A stretch of DNA of 64,000 bases. Source: Ancylobacter novellus (GTDB taxonomy: Bacteria; Pseudomonadota; Alphaproteobacteria; Rhizobiales; Methylopilaceae). Positions 16,692 to 24,400 of the stretch are shown here, piece by piece. The stretch covers positions 523,189-587,188 of the forward strand of contig QFPN01000004.1 of NCBI GenBank assembly GCA_003241695.1, written 5' to 3'. Below the pieces are notes generated by a model. It had not been told where the DNA came from. It saw nothing but the letters and a program-made list of their open reading frames with translations, and did no database searches. The position numbers and the translations under genes are program-made. The number at the start of each line of letters is the position of its first letter. Position 1 is the first letter of the stretch.

Positions 16692-18124
16692 CGGAGCCCC
16701 CCGACTTTCGCGGAGCGCGCGCCCGCGGTCTCGCCCTCGCCGGCGAGCGCTCCGCCGAAGGCTTCGAACAGCGCGCGCGCCTTCGTCAGGGTCTCGTCGT
16801 ATTCGGCCGCCGGGTCGGACAGGGCCGTGATCCCGCCGCCGGCCTGGAACTGCGCCTTGCCCTTCGCGATCGTCGCGGTGCGGATCGCGATGTTGAAGTC
16901 CGCGTCGCCCGAAAAGCCGATCCAGCCGATCGAGCCGCAATAGACGCCGCGGGCGTGTTCTTCGAGTTCGGTGATGATCTCCATCGCGCGCAGCTTGGGC
17001 GCGCCGGTGATCGACCCGCCCGGAAAGCTCGCGTCGAGCAGATCCGCGACGCCGAGCCCCTCGCGCAGCCGCCCGGTCACGACCGACACCAAGTGGTGAA
17101 CCGAGGCGTAGGTCTCGAGCCCACAGAGCTTCGGAACCTCGACCGTGCCCGGCCGACAGACCCGCGACAGGTCGTTGCGCAGCAGGTCCACGATCATGAC
17201 GTTCTCGGCGCGGTCCTTCTCCGAATCGAGCAGCGCGCGCGACGAGGAGCCGTCGGCGTGGGGATCCGCCCAGCGCTTCGAAGTGCCCTTGATCGGACGC
17301 GCCTCCACCCGGTCGCCTTCGAGGCGCACGAACCGTTCGGGCGAACTCGAGCAGACCGTCACGTCGCCGAAGGCGAGATAGGCCGCGAAGGGCGCGGCGT
17401 TGCGCGTCCGCAGGCGGCGGTAGAACGCCCAGGCGTCGAAGGCTTCGGGAAGCTCCGCGAGGAAGCGCTGCGCGACGTTCGCCTGGAAGATGTCGCCGGC
17501 GAGCACGTATTCGACCGTCCGCCCGATGGCCTCGACATAGGCGGCCCGAGAGAAATTCGAGCGGAAGACGAGGTCGGCCTGCGGCGCGGCCGGCCTCTGT
17601 TCGGCAGGCCGCAACAGGCGCGCGAGCACCGCCTCGGCGCGGTCGCGGGCGCGGCGCTCCCGCGCTTGCCCTGCGGGCGCCGGCGCGCCGGTCGAAATCA
17701 GCCAGGCCTTGTCCGCGGCGTGGTCGCAGGCCACGACCCAGTCGTAGAGCGGCAGCACGGCGTCGGGCAGGCCGAGGTCGTCGACGCGCGGCTCGGGCAG
17801 CCGTTCGAGCCGGCGGCCGTACTCATAGGCGATGAAGCCGATCGCACCGCCCTGGAACGGCGGCAGGTCCGGGTTCTGTTCGAGCGCCTGCGCGCGCATC
17901 GCCTCCCCGAGCGCCGCCAGCGGATCGCCGTCGAGCCTGCGCCCTCCGAGCGTCGCGGCGTCGGAACCGACATGCAGCACGTCGTAGGGATCGGCCGCGA
18001 GATAGGAGTAACGGCCGAGCGAAGCGTGCGGCATCGCGCTGTCGAGAAAGGCGACATGCGGCAGTCCGGCGAGGCGCTCGGCGAGCGCCGCCATGTCGGT
18101 GGTGGGAAGTTGCTGAACGTGCAT
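16688..18124 (-). CDS. pabB: Aminodeoxychorismate synthase component I
   Basis: 478-residue chorismate-using enzyme of the PabB/TrpE family. The decisive motif is PIKGT at 277-281, with K279, which TrpE replaces with PIAGT; this supports aminodeoxychorismate rather than anthranilate synthesis. Other family blocks are NFSRAAYVEAIGR, DIFQANVAQRF, SSSPERFVRLEG, EKDRAENVMIVDLLRNDL and FPGGSITGAPK. It leads a coupled pabB-pabA-pabC operon for p-aminobenzoate synthesis in the cytoplasm and is divergent from the antiporter gene 182 bases away. Confidence 0.93.
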   Translation of the reverse strand: MHVQQLPTTDMAALAERLAGLPHVAFLDSAMPHASLGRYSYLAADPYDVLHVGSDAATLGGRRLDGDPLAALGEAMRAQALEQNPDLPPFQGGAIGFIAYEYGRRLERLPEPRVDDLGLPDAVLPLYDWVVACDHAADKAWLISTGAPAPAGQARERRARDRAEAVLARLLRPAEQRPAAPQADLVFRSNFSRAAYVEAIGRTVEYVLAGDIFQANVAQRFLAELPEAFDAWAFYRRLRTRNAAPFAAYLAFGDVTVCSSSPERFVRLEGDRVEARPIKGTSKRWADPHADGSSSRALLDSEKDRAENVMIVDLLRNDLSRVCRPGTVEVPKLCGLETYASVHHLVSVVTGRLREGLGVADLLDASFPGGSITGAPKLRAMEIITELEEHARGVYCGSIGWIGFSGDADFNIAIRTATIAKGKAQFQAGGGITALSDPAAEYDETLTKARALFEAFGGALAGEGETAGARSAKVGGLR

Positions 18125-18306
18125 CGGTCCGCGCGCCGCCGTCGGTCATGACGGTTTCATCGCGCTTACATAATCATAGGCCGCCCCGCCGTCATGCGCG
18201 CCGAAGCCGCGGGCGGAACGACCGGCCGGAGCCCTGCGCCCTTGCCTCGCCTCTCCGGCTCGGGCCAGATGCCGCTTCCGTGAAACTCCCAGCTTCGTGA
18301 AGACAT

Positions 18307-20139
18307 ATGGACCACGGCTCCACCTCCGGCATGCTGCTCGGCGCGCTCGTCTTTCTCGGGGCGGCGGTGATCGCGGGGCCTCTCGCGCGCCGGCTCGGGC
18401 TCGGCGTCGCGGTCGGCTATCTCGCCGCCGGCGTGGTGATCGGGCCGGAAGCCTTCGGCATGATCGCGTCTCCCGACTCGATCCTCCACGTCGCCGAGAT
18501 CGGCGTCGTGATGCTGTTGTTCCTGATCGGGCTCGAACTGCGGTTCGAACGCCTCGTCGCCCTGCGGCGTCTCGTGATCGGCCTCGGCGGCCTGCAGATC
18601 GCGCTCTCGACGCTCGTCTTCGCGCTCGCGGCGTGGGCGCTCGGCGCGACCCCGCCCGCGGCGCTCGCCATCGGCATCGCGCTCGCCTTCTCCGGAACCG
18701 CCCTGGCGCTGCAGATCCTCGAGGAGCGCGGCCACCTCAACCGCACCTACGGCGAGAAGACGTTCTCGACGCTGCTCGCGCAGGACATCGCGGTCGTCCC
18801 CGCCCTTGCGCTCGTGCCGATGCTCGGCGGCGGCGGGCACGAAGCCAGCTGGGCCCACGCGCTCGCGGCCGTGACGGCCGGGGCCGCGGCGATCGCCGTG
18901 ATCGTGATCGCGGGCCGCTATCTGCTCGATCCGCTGTTCCGCCTGCTCGCAGGCGTCGGCGCCCGCGAGGTGATGACGGCCGCGGCGCTCCTCGTGGTGC
19001 TGGGCGCGGCGGAGGTTGCGGCGCTCGCCGGCCTGTCGATGGCGATGGGGGCGTTCCTCGCCGGCGTGCTGCTCGCGGGCTCCTCGTACCGCCATGAGCT
19101 CGAGGCCGACGTCGAGCCGTTCCGCGGCCTGCTGATCGCCCTGTTCTTCATGGGCATCGGCATGACGATCGACATCGACGTGATCGTCGACAACGTCTGG
19201 CGGCTGCTCGCGGGCGTCGCGATCTACCTCGCGATCAAGGTCGCGGTGGCGTCGGCGCTGGCGCGGGCGTTCGGCGCGACGGCGGGCGACGCGCTCCGCG
19301 TCGGCGCGCTGCTCGCGGCGGCCGGCGAATTCGCCTTCGTGCTGTTCCCGCTCGCCCAGACCCACGGCCTGATCTCGGCCGAGACCGCCAGCCTGCTGTC
19401 GGCCATGGCGGCCCTGAGCCTCGCGGCCGCGCCGGCCGTCGCGCTTCTCGCCGAGAAGGCGGCCGACCGGCTGACGCCCGCGCCGCCGGAGCCGGACGAG
19501 GACTTTTCCGACGCCCGCGGACAGGTGCTCGTCATCGGCTTCGGGCGCGTCGGCCAGATCGCGGCGCAGCTTCTGCTCGCGGAGGGCGTCGAGACCACCC
19601 TCATCGACGCCAATCCGCAGCGCGTCGATCAGGCCTCGCGATTCGGCTTCAAGGTCTATTACGGCGACGGAACGCGGCTCGACGTGCTTCGGGCGGCGAG
19701 AGCCGAGGAGGCGCGCGCGATCCTCATCTGCATCGACGACCGCGAGGCGACCAAGCGCATCGTCGAAATGGCGCAGTCGAGCTTTCCGCTGACCGAACTC
19801 GTGGTGAAGGCCTACGATCGCGGCCACGCGATCGAGCTCATGGCGCAGGGCGTCGAGAACGTCGTGCGTGAGACCTTCGAGAGCGCGCTCGTGCTCGGGC
19901 GGCAGGCGCTGGAGGCGGTCGGCGTCGATCACGATCGCGCGGTCGAGATCGAGGCCGACATCCGCCGCCGCGACGCGCAGAAGCTCGAGATCCAGCGCGT
20001 GGAGGGCCTTTGGGCCGGCCGCGACCTCACCTACACCAACAAGCCCACGCCCGAACCCCTGTCGCTGCCCAAGCGCAAGGGCGGCAAGATCGAGAGCGAG
20101 ACGAAGAGCTCGCCCGTCGCGGCGGAGCGGACGGGATGA
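18307..20139 (+). CDS. CPA2 monovalent cation:proton antiporter with RCK domain (KefB/KefC-like)
   Basis: 610-residue inner-membrane transporter. About 12 helices occupy residues 1-385, with RLGLGVAVGYLAAGVVIGPE near the N-terminus and SFSGTALALQILEERG-type sequence around 130. A TrkA-N/RCK nucleotide-binding domain begins near residue 404 (GQVLVIGFGRVGQIAAQ) and continues past VVKAYDRGHAIELMAQGVENVVRETFESA. The layout matches KefB/KefC glutathione-gated K+ efflux and related Na+/H+ antiporters. Ion and ligand cannot be fixed from sequence. Glutathione synthesis (gshA) is encoded 7 kb away but not adjacent. Confidence 0.88.
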   Translation: MDHGSTSGMLLGALVFLGAAVIAGPLARRLGLGVAVGYLAAGVVIGPEAFGMIASPDSILHVAEIGVVMLLFLIGLELRFERLVALRRLVIGLGGLQIALSTLVFALAAWALGATPPAALAIGIALAFSGTALALQILEERGHLNRTYGEKTFSTLLAQDIAVVPALALVPMLGGGGHEASWAHALAAVTAGAAAIAVIVIAGRYLLDPLFRLLAGVGAREVMTAAALLVVLGAAEVAALAGLSMAMGAFLAGVLLAGSSYRHELEADVEPFRGLLIALFFMGIGMTIDIDVIVDNVWRLLAGVAIYLAIKVAVASALARAFGATAGDALRVGALLAAAGEFAFVLFPLAQTHGLISAETASLLSAMAALSLAAAPAVALLAEKAADRLTPAPPEPDEDFSDARGQVLVIGFGRVGQIAAQLLLAEGVETTLIDANPQRVDQASRFGFKVYYGDGTRLDVLRAARAEEARAILICIDDREATKRIVEMAQSSFPLTELVVKAYDRGHAIELMAQGVENVVRETFESALVLGRQALEAVGVDHDRAVEIEADIRRRDAQKLEIQRVEGLWAGRDLTYTNKPTPEPLSLPKRKGGKIESETKSSPVAAERTG

Positions 20140-20193
20140 CGGCCTTCGTCCGGCTGGCGGGCGGGCGCGCGGGCCTCTAACATCCCCGAAGCG

Positions 20194-21084
20194 ATGCAGG
20201 AGGCTCGGGCTTCGGCGATGTTCAACATGTTCGACGTCTTCCGGCAGGCGCAAGGCGGCGCGGCCTTCGACAATCTGGCGCGGGCCTACGGGATGTCGCC
20301 CCAGCAGCTCCGCGCCATGACGGCCGCGCTCACCCCGGCCTTCGCTCAGGGCTTCCAACGCCAGGCCGCGACCGACGAGGGCGCGCGGCGCTTCGCCGAC
20401 CTGTTCCAGACCGAGACCTACGCCCGCGCCTTCGAGGCGCAGGCCGCGGCGCTCGATCCCTCCGCGCGCGGCGCGGGCGAGGACGCGCTCGGCGCGTTCT
20501 TCGGCTCCAAGGAGGTGTCGCGCGCGGTCGCGGCGCAGGCCTCGGCCGCCTCGGGCGTGCAGGCGCAGATCATCCGGCAGGTGCTTCCGATCCTCGCGAG
20601 CATCCTGATGGGCGGCTTCATGAAGGCCGCGCAGGGCTCCGGCGCGCCGGGGGCGACGAGCGCCTTCGAGGAATTTTTCGGCGGACGGAAGCCGAACCCG
20701 GCCGAGACGCCGCAATCGCCCTTCCCGCAAAACCCCTTCCAGGTCTGGATCGACGCCTTCTCGGGCGCGGACCGTTCGAAGGCGGCGGCCGGGGAGGCTT
20801 CGCAGGAGACGCCCGCGAACCCGCTCGGCGACATGATGGGCGAGATGATGAAGGCGATGTTCAGCGCTGGCGCCGAGCCCGCCGAGTCGGCGCGCGCGCA
20901 GCCCCGGACGGCTCCGGAGGAGCCGCCGGCCGGGAGCGGGGACGAATCCCGGCCGGCGGAGCCCGCGACGCCCGATCCGTTCGACGATTTCGTCGCGACG
21001 GGCCGCGAGCTGTCCCAGCAGAACGCTCAGGCCATGGGCCAGATCTTCGACGCCTTCTTCGGGGACGCGGCGAAGAAGGCCTGA
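20194..21084 (+). CDS. DUF937 domain protein
   Basis: 296-residue protein. The N-terminal half resembles DUF937: NMFDVFRQAQGGAAFDNLAR, a predicted helical segment, then QVLPILASILMGGFMKAA around residues 130-146. The C-terminal half is rich in Ala, Pro, Glu and Ser with phenylalanine-containing short motifs, so it is probably disordered, and ends with QNAQAMGQIFDAFFGDAAKK. No signal peptide or membrane helix is clear. The start is uncertain: ATG 20194 has no ribosome-binding site, while ATG 20218 has AGGAGG about 14 bases upstream. Function unknown. It follows the antiporter gene by 54 bases and may be co-transcribed. Confidence 0.7.
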   Translation: MQEARASAMFNMFDVFRQAQGGAAFDNLARAYGMSPQQLRAMTAALTPAFAQGFQRQAATDEGARRFADLFQTETYARAFEAQAAALDPSARGAGEDALGAFFGSKEVSRAVAAQASAASGVQAQIIRQVLPILASILMGGFMKAAQGSGAPGATSAFEEFFGGRKPNPAETPQSPFPQNPFQVWIDAFSGADRSKAAAGEASQETPANPLGDMMGEMMKAMFSAGAEPAESARAQPRTAPEEPPAGSGDESRPAEPATPDPFDDFVATGRELSQQNAQAMGQIFDAFFGDAAKKA

Positions 21085-21136
21085 ACGGCGACGCGCGGCC
21101 GCTCCTCTCTCAAGCAAATCCTCTGGCGGGAGACGC

Positions 21137-21165
21137 TCTTCTCCCCTCCCCGCAAGGGCGGAGGG
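21137..21165. repeat. Short C-rich palindrome, partial family A element
   Basis: CTTCTCCCCTCCCCGCAAGGGCGGAGGGG forms an imperfect hairpin between the convergent DUF937 and DUF1127 genes. It resembles one arm of the family-A inverted repeats without its partner, so it may be a remnant. Confidence 0.5.
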
Positions 21166-21230
21166 GTCGAAGACGCCGCGACCGATCGCAGAGGCTTCGT
21201 TAAGGAGGAAGGGCCGTCAGGCCTCGCGCC

Positions 21231-21506
21231 TCACTTTCCTCTCGCACGCGCCGCGCGGCGCTCTTCGGCGATCTGCGCGAGACGCTCGCCGGGATCGCCC
21301 CAGAGCGACCAGCGGGCCGCCTCGGCGAGGTCGGCGCGGGTCACGCCGATGTCGGCGAGCATGCGGTCGTCGAGACCGCCCAGCGCCTCGATCTGCTTGC
21401 GGCGGGTCATGGTCACGGCGAGAGCCTTCAGGCGACGCGACGCCGAGACGGCGAAGGCGCGGACGAAGCCGCTAGGCTGGGAACGGCTTTCGATCAGGAC
21501 GGACAT
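21231..21506 (-). CDS. DUF1127 domain protein
   Basis: 91-residue basic protein with the C-terminal DUF1127 helix-turn-helix-like signature: RRKQIEALGGLDDRMLADIGVTR at about residues 35-57. Start is ATG 21506 with GAGGAGG six bases upstream, although the frame is open further 5'. Small DUF1127 proteins in rhizobia and Brucella take part in RNA-related or phosphate/carbon stress responses, and some are controlled by a LysR regulator. Here a LysR gene is transcribed divergently 167 bases away, which makes a regulatory link plausible but unproven. Confidence 0.85.
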   Translation of the reverse strand: MSVLIESRSQPSGFVRAFAVSASRRLKALAVTMTRRKQIEALGGLDDRMLADIGVTRADLAEAARWSLWGDPGERLAQIAEERRAARARGK

Positions 21507-21609
21507 GACGCGCCTCCTCGGGCGTTCGGCCCTCGCCTCTCCTTCGGCGGGGCCGTCTCGCGGCGGCCCGGGACGGACCGCCATCACGAAACGGCATAGG
21601 TCCGACGGA

Positions 21610-21636
21610 TTGATCAGTGAAACGAATGTTTATAAT
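21610..21636 (+). promoter_or_regulatory. Probable promoter of the LysR gene
   Basis: TTGATC at 21610-21615 and a perfect TATAAT at 21631-21636 are separated by 15 bases, slightly short. This is the only consensus -10 box noticed between the DUF1127 and LysR genes and faces the LysR start at 21674. Confidence 0.55.
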
Positions 21637-21643
21637 GTCGTCC

Positions 21644-21661
21644 ATCATCAGCCGTGATGAT
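21644..21661. promoter_or_regulatory. Operator-like palindrome between promoter and LysR start
   Basis: ATCATCA at 21644-21650 and TGATGAT at 21655-21661 are perfect 7-base inverted arms around GCCG. The site lies just downstream of the TATAAT box and 12 bases before the LysR start, where bound protein would block transcription. It could be the autoregulatory site of the LysR protein or a leader hairpin covering the ribosome-binding site region. Confidence 0.55.
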
Positions 21662-21673
21662 CCGGAGGACGCC

Positions 21674-22564
21674 ATGGCCGCATTGTTCGACGTCGACCAG
21701 CTCAAGACCTTCATCGCGATCGTCGACACCGGCTCGTTCACGCGCGCGGCCGACGCCGTGCATAAGACGCAGTCGGCGGTTTCGATGCAGATGAAGCGGC
21801 TCGAGGAGCGGGTCGGCCGCTCGATCTTCGCCCGCGACGGGCGCGGCGCTCGCCTCACCGAGGACGGCGAGCGGCTGCTCGACTACGCCCGCCGCATCGT
21901 CCACATCTCGCGCGAGGCGGTCTCGGCCTTCTCGAACGACGCGCTGACGGGCCGGGTGCGGCTCGGCGTTCCGGACGACTACGCGGAGCGCTACCTGCCG
22001 GAGATCCTGGCGCGCTTCTCGCGCTCCAATCCGTTGGTCGAGGTGACGGTCGAATGCGAGCCGTCGAACGCCCTGACCCAGTCGGTCATGCGCGACGAGA
22101 TCGACCTCGCGATCATCACCCATGCGAGCCGCAAGCCCGTCGGCGAGGTCATCCGGCAGGAGCCGCTGCTGTGGGTCACCTCGCAGCGCTCGGTCGCCCA
22201 CGAGCAGCCGACGCTGCCGCTCGCGCTCAGCCATCCGGCCTGCGTCTGGCGCGAGGCCGCGATCGCGAAGCTGGAGGAGATCGGGCGGGCTCACCGGGTG
22301 CTCTATTCGAGCCGCAACTTCGCCGCGGTCGGCGCGGCCGTGATGGCGGGCCTCGCCGTCACCGTGCTGCCCGAGAGCGCGATCCGCGCCGGCATGCGGG
22401 TGCTCGGCCCCTCCGACGGCTTTCCGCCGCTGCCGAGCTGCAAGATCGCGCTGCTGCGCAACCCCGGCTCCGTCACCGACACGGTCGAGGCGCTCGCCGA
22501 CCATATCGTCGCGAGCCTCGACAACATGACCACCGGGTTCGAGACGGCCGACGCCGCGGAGTGA
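21674..22564 (+). CDS. LysR family transcriptional regulator
   Basis: 296-residue regulator with an N-terminal winged helix-turn-helix (about residues 5-64: DQLKTFIAIVDTGSFTRAAD, then TQSAVSMQMKRLEERVG) and a C-terminal substrate-binding-like effector domain (about 92-290). Start ATG 21674 has GGAGG six bases upstream; an upstream in-frame start at 21617 would include the TATAAT box and is rejected. It is divergent from the DUF1127 gene, the usual arrangement of a LysR regulator with its target. The sequence differs from VtlR/LsrB at the N-terminus, so equivalence to those is not claimed. The effector is unknown. Confidence 0.92.
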   Translation: MAALFDVDQLKTFIAIVDTGSFTRAADAVHKTQSAVSMQMKRLEERVGRSIFARDGRGARLTEDGERLLDYARRIVHISREAVSAFSNDALTGRVRLGVPDDYAERYLPEILARFSRSNPLVEVTVECEPSNALTQSVMRDEIDLAIITHASRKPVGEVIRQEPLLWVTSQRSVAHEQPTLPLALSHPACVWREAAIAKLEEIGRAHRVLYSSRNFAAVGAAVMAGLAVTVLPESAIRAGMRVLGPSDGFPPLPSCKIALLRNPGSVTDTVEALADHIVASLDNMTTGFETADAAE

Positions 22565-22603
22565 AAGGGGCGCCGCCTCTGCCGTAGCGTCGGCATCGCT
22601 GCT

Positions 22604-22724
22604 GAACCGCCCCGCTTGCGTCCCGGCCTTGAACCGGGCCTCAGGGACGCCGCCGCAAAACCCGTCCTTGAGAGGAGAGTGGTCATGGGTCCCGGCTCAA
22701 GGCCGGGACGCGGGGCGGCGGTTC
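22604..22724. repeat. Intergenic inverted repeat, family C-like
   Basis: GAACCGCC...GTCCCGGCC at the left pairs with GGCCGGGAC...GGCGGTTC at the right, and inner CTTGAACCGGG pairs approximately with CCCGGCTCAAG. The element fills the convergent gap between the LysR and EamA genes and reaches the EamA stop codon at 22723-22725. Confidence 0.85.
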
Positions 22725-23691
22725 AGGCGGAGATCGATCCCGGATCGGCTTTCGGCCGTTGGGGACGGCTCCTCGATCGGCCGAACAGTCCCAGCACCAC
22801 GACGTTGCCGACCGCGACCAGCCCGACGCCGAAGATCGCGAGCGGTCCCCAGTGATAATCCTCGAACAGGCTGGAGATCGCGAGCGCCACGACCGGAAAC
22901 AGCACGGTGGCGAAGCCCGCCCGCGCCGGCCCCATGCGCTTGATGAGCGCCAGATAGGCGATGAAGGCCGCGACCGAAGAGCCCGCAGCGAGCCAGACCA
23001 GCGAAATCAGATAGGGCGGCCTCAGATCGATCGAGAACGGCGCGCCGATCGCGAGGCACAGGATGAAAAGCCAGGCCGAGCCGTAGACCATGCCCCAGGC
23101 GGTCGCGGCGCGGTCGCCGACGCCGTCCTCCTGGATCGTCGCCGACACCATGTTGCCGAGGCAGAAGCAACAGGTCCCGGCGACCGACAGCGCGAGCCCT
23201 CCGAGCGCGGCCGCGTCGAAGCCGGTCCCCGCGATTTCCGGCGCATAGAGACAGCCGACGCCCGCGATCCCGATCGCCGCGCCCGCGAGCACGCGCGGTT
23301 CGAGCGGCCGACGGAAGAACAGCGTCGACAGGCCGAGATTGATCGGCGAGGCGAGCGCGAACACGACCGCAAGCAGGCCCGTCGGCACATGGCGGCCGGC
23401 GAGATAGAACAGCAGGAAGTTGGTCGAGAACATCAGCACGCCCGCGGCCGCGAAGCGCAGATGCAGCCGCGCCGGCCACGCCATCCGCTCGCCGCGCCAG
23501 AGCGCGACGCAGACGCACAGCGCCGCCGCGAGCAGGAACCGCCACAGCAGCGAGACGACCGGCGCGACGACGCCGAGCTGGTGGTGGATCGCGTACCAGC
23601 TCGTGCCCCAGACGAGGACGAGGGTCGCGTAAAGCCCCAGATCCGTCCGGTCGAGCGACGGAGCCTGCGGCGCGGCTGCGGGATGCGGCAT
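22723..23691 (-). CDS. EamA/DMT family transporter
   Basis: 322-residue inner-membrane protein with about ten helices in two EamA repeats, the drug/metabolite exporter fold. The first repeat contains LVLVWGTSWYAIHH and ASPINLGLSTLFFRRPLEPR; the second begins near the GTCCFCLGNMVSATI segment and ends with AIFGVGLVAVGNVVVLG. The substrate cannot be inferred. ATG 23691 was chosen over an in-frame TTG at 23745, whose extra 18 residues look non-homologous; neither has a clear ribosome-binding site. Confidence 0.85.
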   Translation of the reverse strand: MPHPAAAPQAPSLDRTDLGLYATLVLVWGTSWYAIHHQLGVVAPVVSLLWRFLLAAALCVCVALWRGERMAWPARLHLRFAAAGVLMFSTNFLLFYLAGRHVPTGLLAVVFALASPINLGLSTLFFRRPLEPRVLAGAAIGIAGVGCLYAPEIAGTGFDAAALGGLALSVAGTCCFCLGNMVSATIQEDGVGDRAATAWGMVYGSAWLFILCLAIGAPFSIDLRPPYLISLVWLAAGSSVAAFIAYLALIKRMGPARAGFATVLFPVVALAISSLFEDYHWGPLAIFGVGLVAVGNVVVLGLFGRSRSRPQRPKADPGSISA

Positions 23692-23804
23692 GGGAGGCGG
23701 ACCCGGGAAACGTCGAGGCCCGCGCTTGTCCCGCCGCGGCGTCAATCAGGCAAGCGAGGATCCGTGACCGACGCCATCAGCGCCGCTGATGGGCGCCCGC
23801 CGCC

Positions 23805-24302
23805 TCACTGTTGGACGCGGGTGAGCTTGCCTCCGGAGCGGAGCGTCCAGACAGTGTTTTTCTTCGACAGCGAACTCTGCTCGATCAGCCCGCAATAGTG
23901 GTCGCGGCTGAGATCCGACACGATGTAGAGGCCGCTGAAGTTCTTCTTCGTTCCCTGCACCGCCCAGAGGCCGACGCCCTGATAGTCGGAGCACTGGATC
24001 GAGGAGCACACGCGGTTGAAGTAGGAGTAGAGGCCGGCGTTCACGCCGCGGCCTTCGAACTTCTGCCACAGGTAGCTGACCTGGCCGGTAAGCGGATTGT
24101 CGGTCCGGCTGAACCAGGTCCCGTCGATGGTCTGCATCAGCTTCGCGTTGCGGTTCTGGTCGAACTGCCGATAGCCGTTGGTGGCGGTCTTGTTGAGCGT
24201 GCCGTTCGCGTTGAGGCAGTAGTCCTCGCGCGCGAGCGCCGGAGACGCGGCGGCGACGATCGCGGCGGCCGTCGCCGCCATGCGCAGAATCCGAAGCATC
24301 AT
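23805..24302 (-). CDS. Secreted protein of unknown function with four cysteines
   Basis: 165-residue protein with a Sec signal peptide (about residues 1-24, ending SPALARED). The mature domain has four cysteines, at about 29, 99, 104 and 137, compatible with two disulphides, and many aromatic residues (GTWFSRTDNPLTGQ, LYSYFNRVC, SDYQGVGLWAVQGTKKNFSG). I recognise no family. The spacing of YLW, LWAV and VWTL strands suggests a small beta-rich periplasmic domain. It lies 98 bases downstream of ilvA on the same strand, but metabolic linkage is unlikely. Confidence 0.75.
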   Translation of the reverse strand: MMLRILRMAATAAAIVAAASPALAREDYCLNANGTLNKTATNGYRQFDQNRNAKLMQTIDGTWFSRTDNPLTGQVSYLWQKFEGRGVNAGLYSYFNRVCSSIQCSDYQGVGLWAVQGTKKNFSGLYIVSDLSRDHYCGLIEQSSLSKKNTVWTLRSGGKLTRVQQ

Positions 24303-24400
24303 GACGACATCCCCGCAGGCGGCCCTTCGCCCCGGCGGGGAAGGTCGAGCGCGGCGCGACGGTTCGCAACTTGGGGAAAACGCGTATCCGGCCCGTCGCC

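Noticed and set aside
18166..21117. 983-codon minus-strand frame
   Set aside because: It is antisense to the CPA2 antiporter and the DUF937 gene and has no recognisable domain, only repetitive charged residues.
21617..21673. Longer LysR start at 21617
   Set aside because: It would place the TATAAT box and palindrome inside the coding region and lacks a ribosome-binding site, whereas ATG 21674 has GGAGG six bases upstream.
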